From: an uncultured Nocardioides sp. | GTDB lineage: Bacteria > Actinomycetota > Actinomycetes > Propionibacteriales > Nocardioidaceae | Length of the DNA stretch: 7,227 nt | Direction of reading: 5' to 3' | NCBI RefSeq assembly: GCF_946885725.1 | Contig: NZ_CAMPGZ010000206.1 | Location: forward strand, 1-7,227 | In this document: positions 6,489 to 7,227 of the stretch, in pieces | How positions within the stretch are numbered: the first letter of the stretch is position 1 | Layout of the letters: each line of letters begins with the position of its first letter | Program-made: the position numbers and the translations under genes | The notes under the pieces: generated by a model | The model's input: only the letters and a program-made list of their open reading frames with translations | What the model was told of the DNA's origin: nothing | Databases searched by the model: none

Positions 6489-6522
6489 GGACGTTGCGGT
6501 TGGGGACCAAACCGCAGCGTCC
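6489..6522. terminator. Candidate bidirectional terminator hairpin between convergent genes
   Basis: Around repeat unit 2 the pairing extends outward: GGACG (6489-6493) pairs with CGTCC (6518-6522) across one T-G wobble. The full stem is about 15 pairs with a single bulged A and a GGA loop. It lies 2 bp before the coaA stop and about 80 bp after the PKD-like gene stop, so it could end transcripts from both sides. There is no T run on either side, which is not unusual in actinobacteria. The terminator role is inferred from structure and position only. Confidence 0.5.
6495..6516. repeat. Hairpin repeat unit 2, identical to unit 1
   Basis: An exact copy of the 22 bp at 6454-6475, starting 41 bp later and again preceded by GCCGGGA (6485-6491). 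The 19-bp spacers before units 1 and 2 agree at about 13 positions. A possible decayed third unit lies at 6413-6434, but it matches at only about 10 of 22 positions. Confidence 0.85.
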
Positions 6523-6524
6523 GG

Positions 6525-7227
6525 TCAGAGCTTGCGCAGCCGCACGAACCGCACGGAGTGGTCGGCGGCCTTGCGCAGCACGAGCGTCGCGCGGCTGCGC
6601 GTGGGCTGGATGTTCTGCTTGAGGTTGGGCCCGTTGATGGTGTCCCAGATCCGGTGTGCCTCGTCGATGGCCTCGTCGACGGTGAGCGCGGCGTACTTCG
6701 CGAAGTAGGACGCCGGGTTGCGGAAGGCGGTCTCCCGAAGCCGAAGGAACCGCTCGACGTACCAGCGCCGGATGTCGTCGGTCGCCGCGTCGACGTACAC
6801 GGAGAAGTCGAAGAAGTCGCTCAGCGCCAGGCCGGTGCGGCCGTCCTCGCGCACGCGCGCTGGCTGCAGCACGTTGAGGCCCTCGAGGATGACGATGTCG
6901 GGGCGCTTGACGACGACCTTCTCGTCGGGGAGGACGTCGTAGACGAGGTGGGAGTACGTCGGCGCCTCCACCTCGTCCTTGCCGGACTTGATGTCCATCA
7001 CGAAGCGGAGCAGCGCCTTGCGGTCGTAGGACTCCGGGAAGCCCTTGCGGTGGAGGATGCCGCGGCGCTCGAGCTCGGCGTTGGGCAGCAGGAAGACGTC
7101 GGAGGTGTCCAGCGCGACGGTGGGGTGCTCGGGCCAGTGGGCGAGCATCTGCTGGAGCACGCGGGCGGTGGTCGACTTGCCGACCGCGACCGATCCGGCG
7201 AGGCCGATCACGAAGGGCGTACGCGGT
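6525..7227 (-). CDS. coaA: Type I pantothenate kinase (5' end outside window)
   Basis: CoaA phosphorylates pantothenate with ATP to 4'-phosphopantothenate, the first and usually feedback-controlled step of CoA synthesis, in the cytoplasm. The frame is open to the right edge ([12 protein letters not shown]), so the GTG at 7211 is internal. About 80 N-terminal residues are missing compared with the usual length of about 310. Visible are the P-loop GSVAVGKST (7170-7196), [78 protein letters not shown] and a typical RLRKL ending. These match the E. coli and Mycobacterium type I enzymes closely as I remember them. One oddity is TSDVF (7092-7106) where the family usually has TTDGF; the Asp is kept. 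Many actinobacteria have coaA near glmM and glmS, which fits glmM at the left edge. Confidence 0.93.
   Translation of the reverse strand, partial: PRTPFVIGLAGSVAVGKSTTARVLQQMLAHWPEHPTVALDTSDVFLLPNAELERRGILHRKGFPESYDRKALLRFVMDIKSGKDEVEAPTYSHLVYDVLPDEKVVVKRPDIVILEGLNVLQPARVREDGRTGLALSDFFDFSVYVDAATDDIRRWYVERFLRLRETAFRNPASYFAKYAALTVDEAIDEAHRIWDTINGPNLKQNIQPTRSRATLVLRKAADHSVRFVRLRKL

Noticed and set aside
6437..6522. Possible CRISPR array
   Set aside because: There are only two exact units, the 19-bp spacers are partly similar to each other and too short, and no cas genes are in the window. The units are self-complementary hairpins, better explained as REP-like or terminator elements.

Overview
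The window is chromosomal DNA from a high-GC actinobacterium. Codon third positions are almost all G or C, GTG starts occur, and two GC-rich housekeeping genes, glmM and coaA, sit at the edges. The protein style (double GNAT enzymes ending in HRGHRLG-type motifs, a lipoprotein paired with a PKD-like secreted protein) suggests Propionibacteriales, perhaps a Nocardioides relative. That placement is inference.

Layout. The left edge holds the last 84 codons of glmM (phosphoglucosamine mutase, + strand). It is followed closely by two + strand genes for double-domain GNAT acetyltransferases, which overlap by 8 bp. These converge on a - strand pair: a third double-domain GNAT gene followed 3 bp later by a YunD-like cytoplasmic metallophosphatase/5'-nucleotidase. 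The phosphatase gene overlaps the end of the second GNAT gene by 47 bp, tail to tail. A divergent gap of about 150 bp then leads to a + strand export operon: a lipoprotein with a probable NTF2-like body, overlapping by 7 bp a secreted or lipid-anchored protein with a PKD-like C-terminus. This operon converges on coaA (type I pantothenate kinase, - strand), whose 5' end lies beyond the right edge. The 115 bp between the last two genes carries two identical 22-bp hairpin units with a 41-bp period.

How it fits together. glmM (UDP-GlcNAc supply) and coaA (CoA supply) are core genes that lie near each other in many actinobacteria. Here about 6.3 kb of accessory genes lies between them. The three GNATs are paralogues and presumably use acetyl-CoA, but their acceptors cannot be read from sequence. 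The GNAT-phosphatase pair looks translationally linked. The lipoprotein and secreted protein probably work together at the cell surface.

The points most worth a second look are the metallophosphatase that keeps all its metal ligands but lacks the classical His-Asp catalytic dyad, the tandem hairpin repeats, the triple GNAT cluster, and a TSDVF variant of the usual TTDGF motif in CoaA. I see no phage, transposon, CRISPR array, tRNA or rRNA. There is no gene-free stretch longer than about 150 bp.
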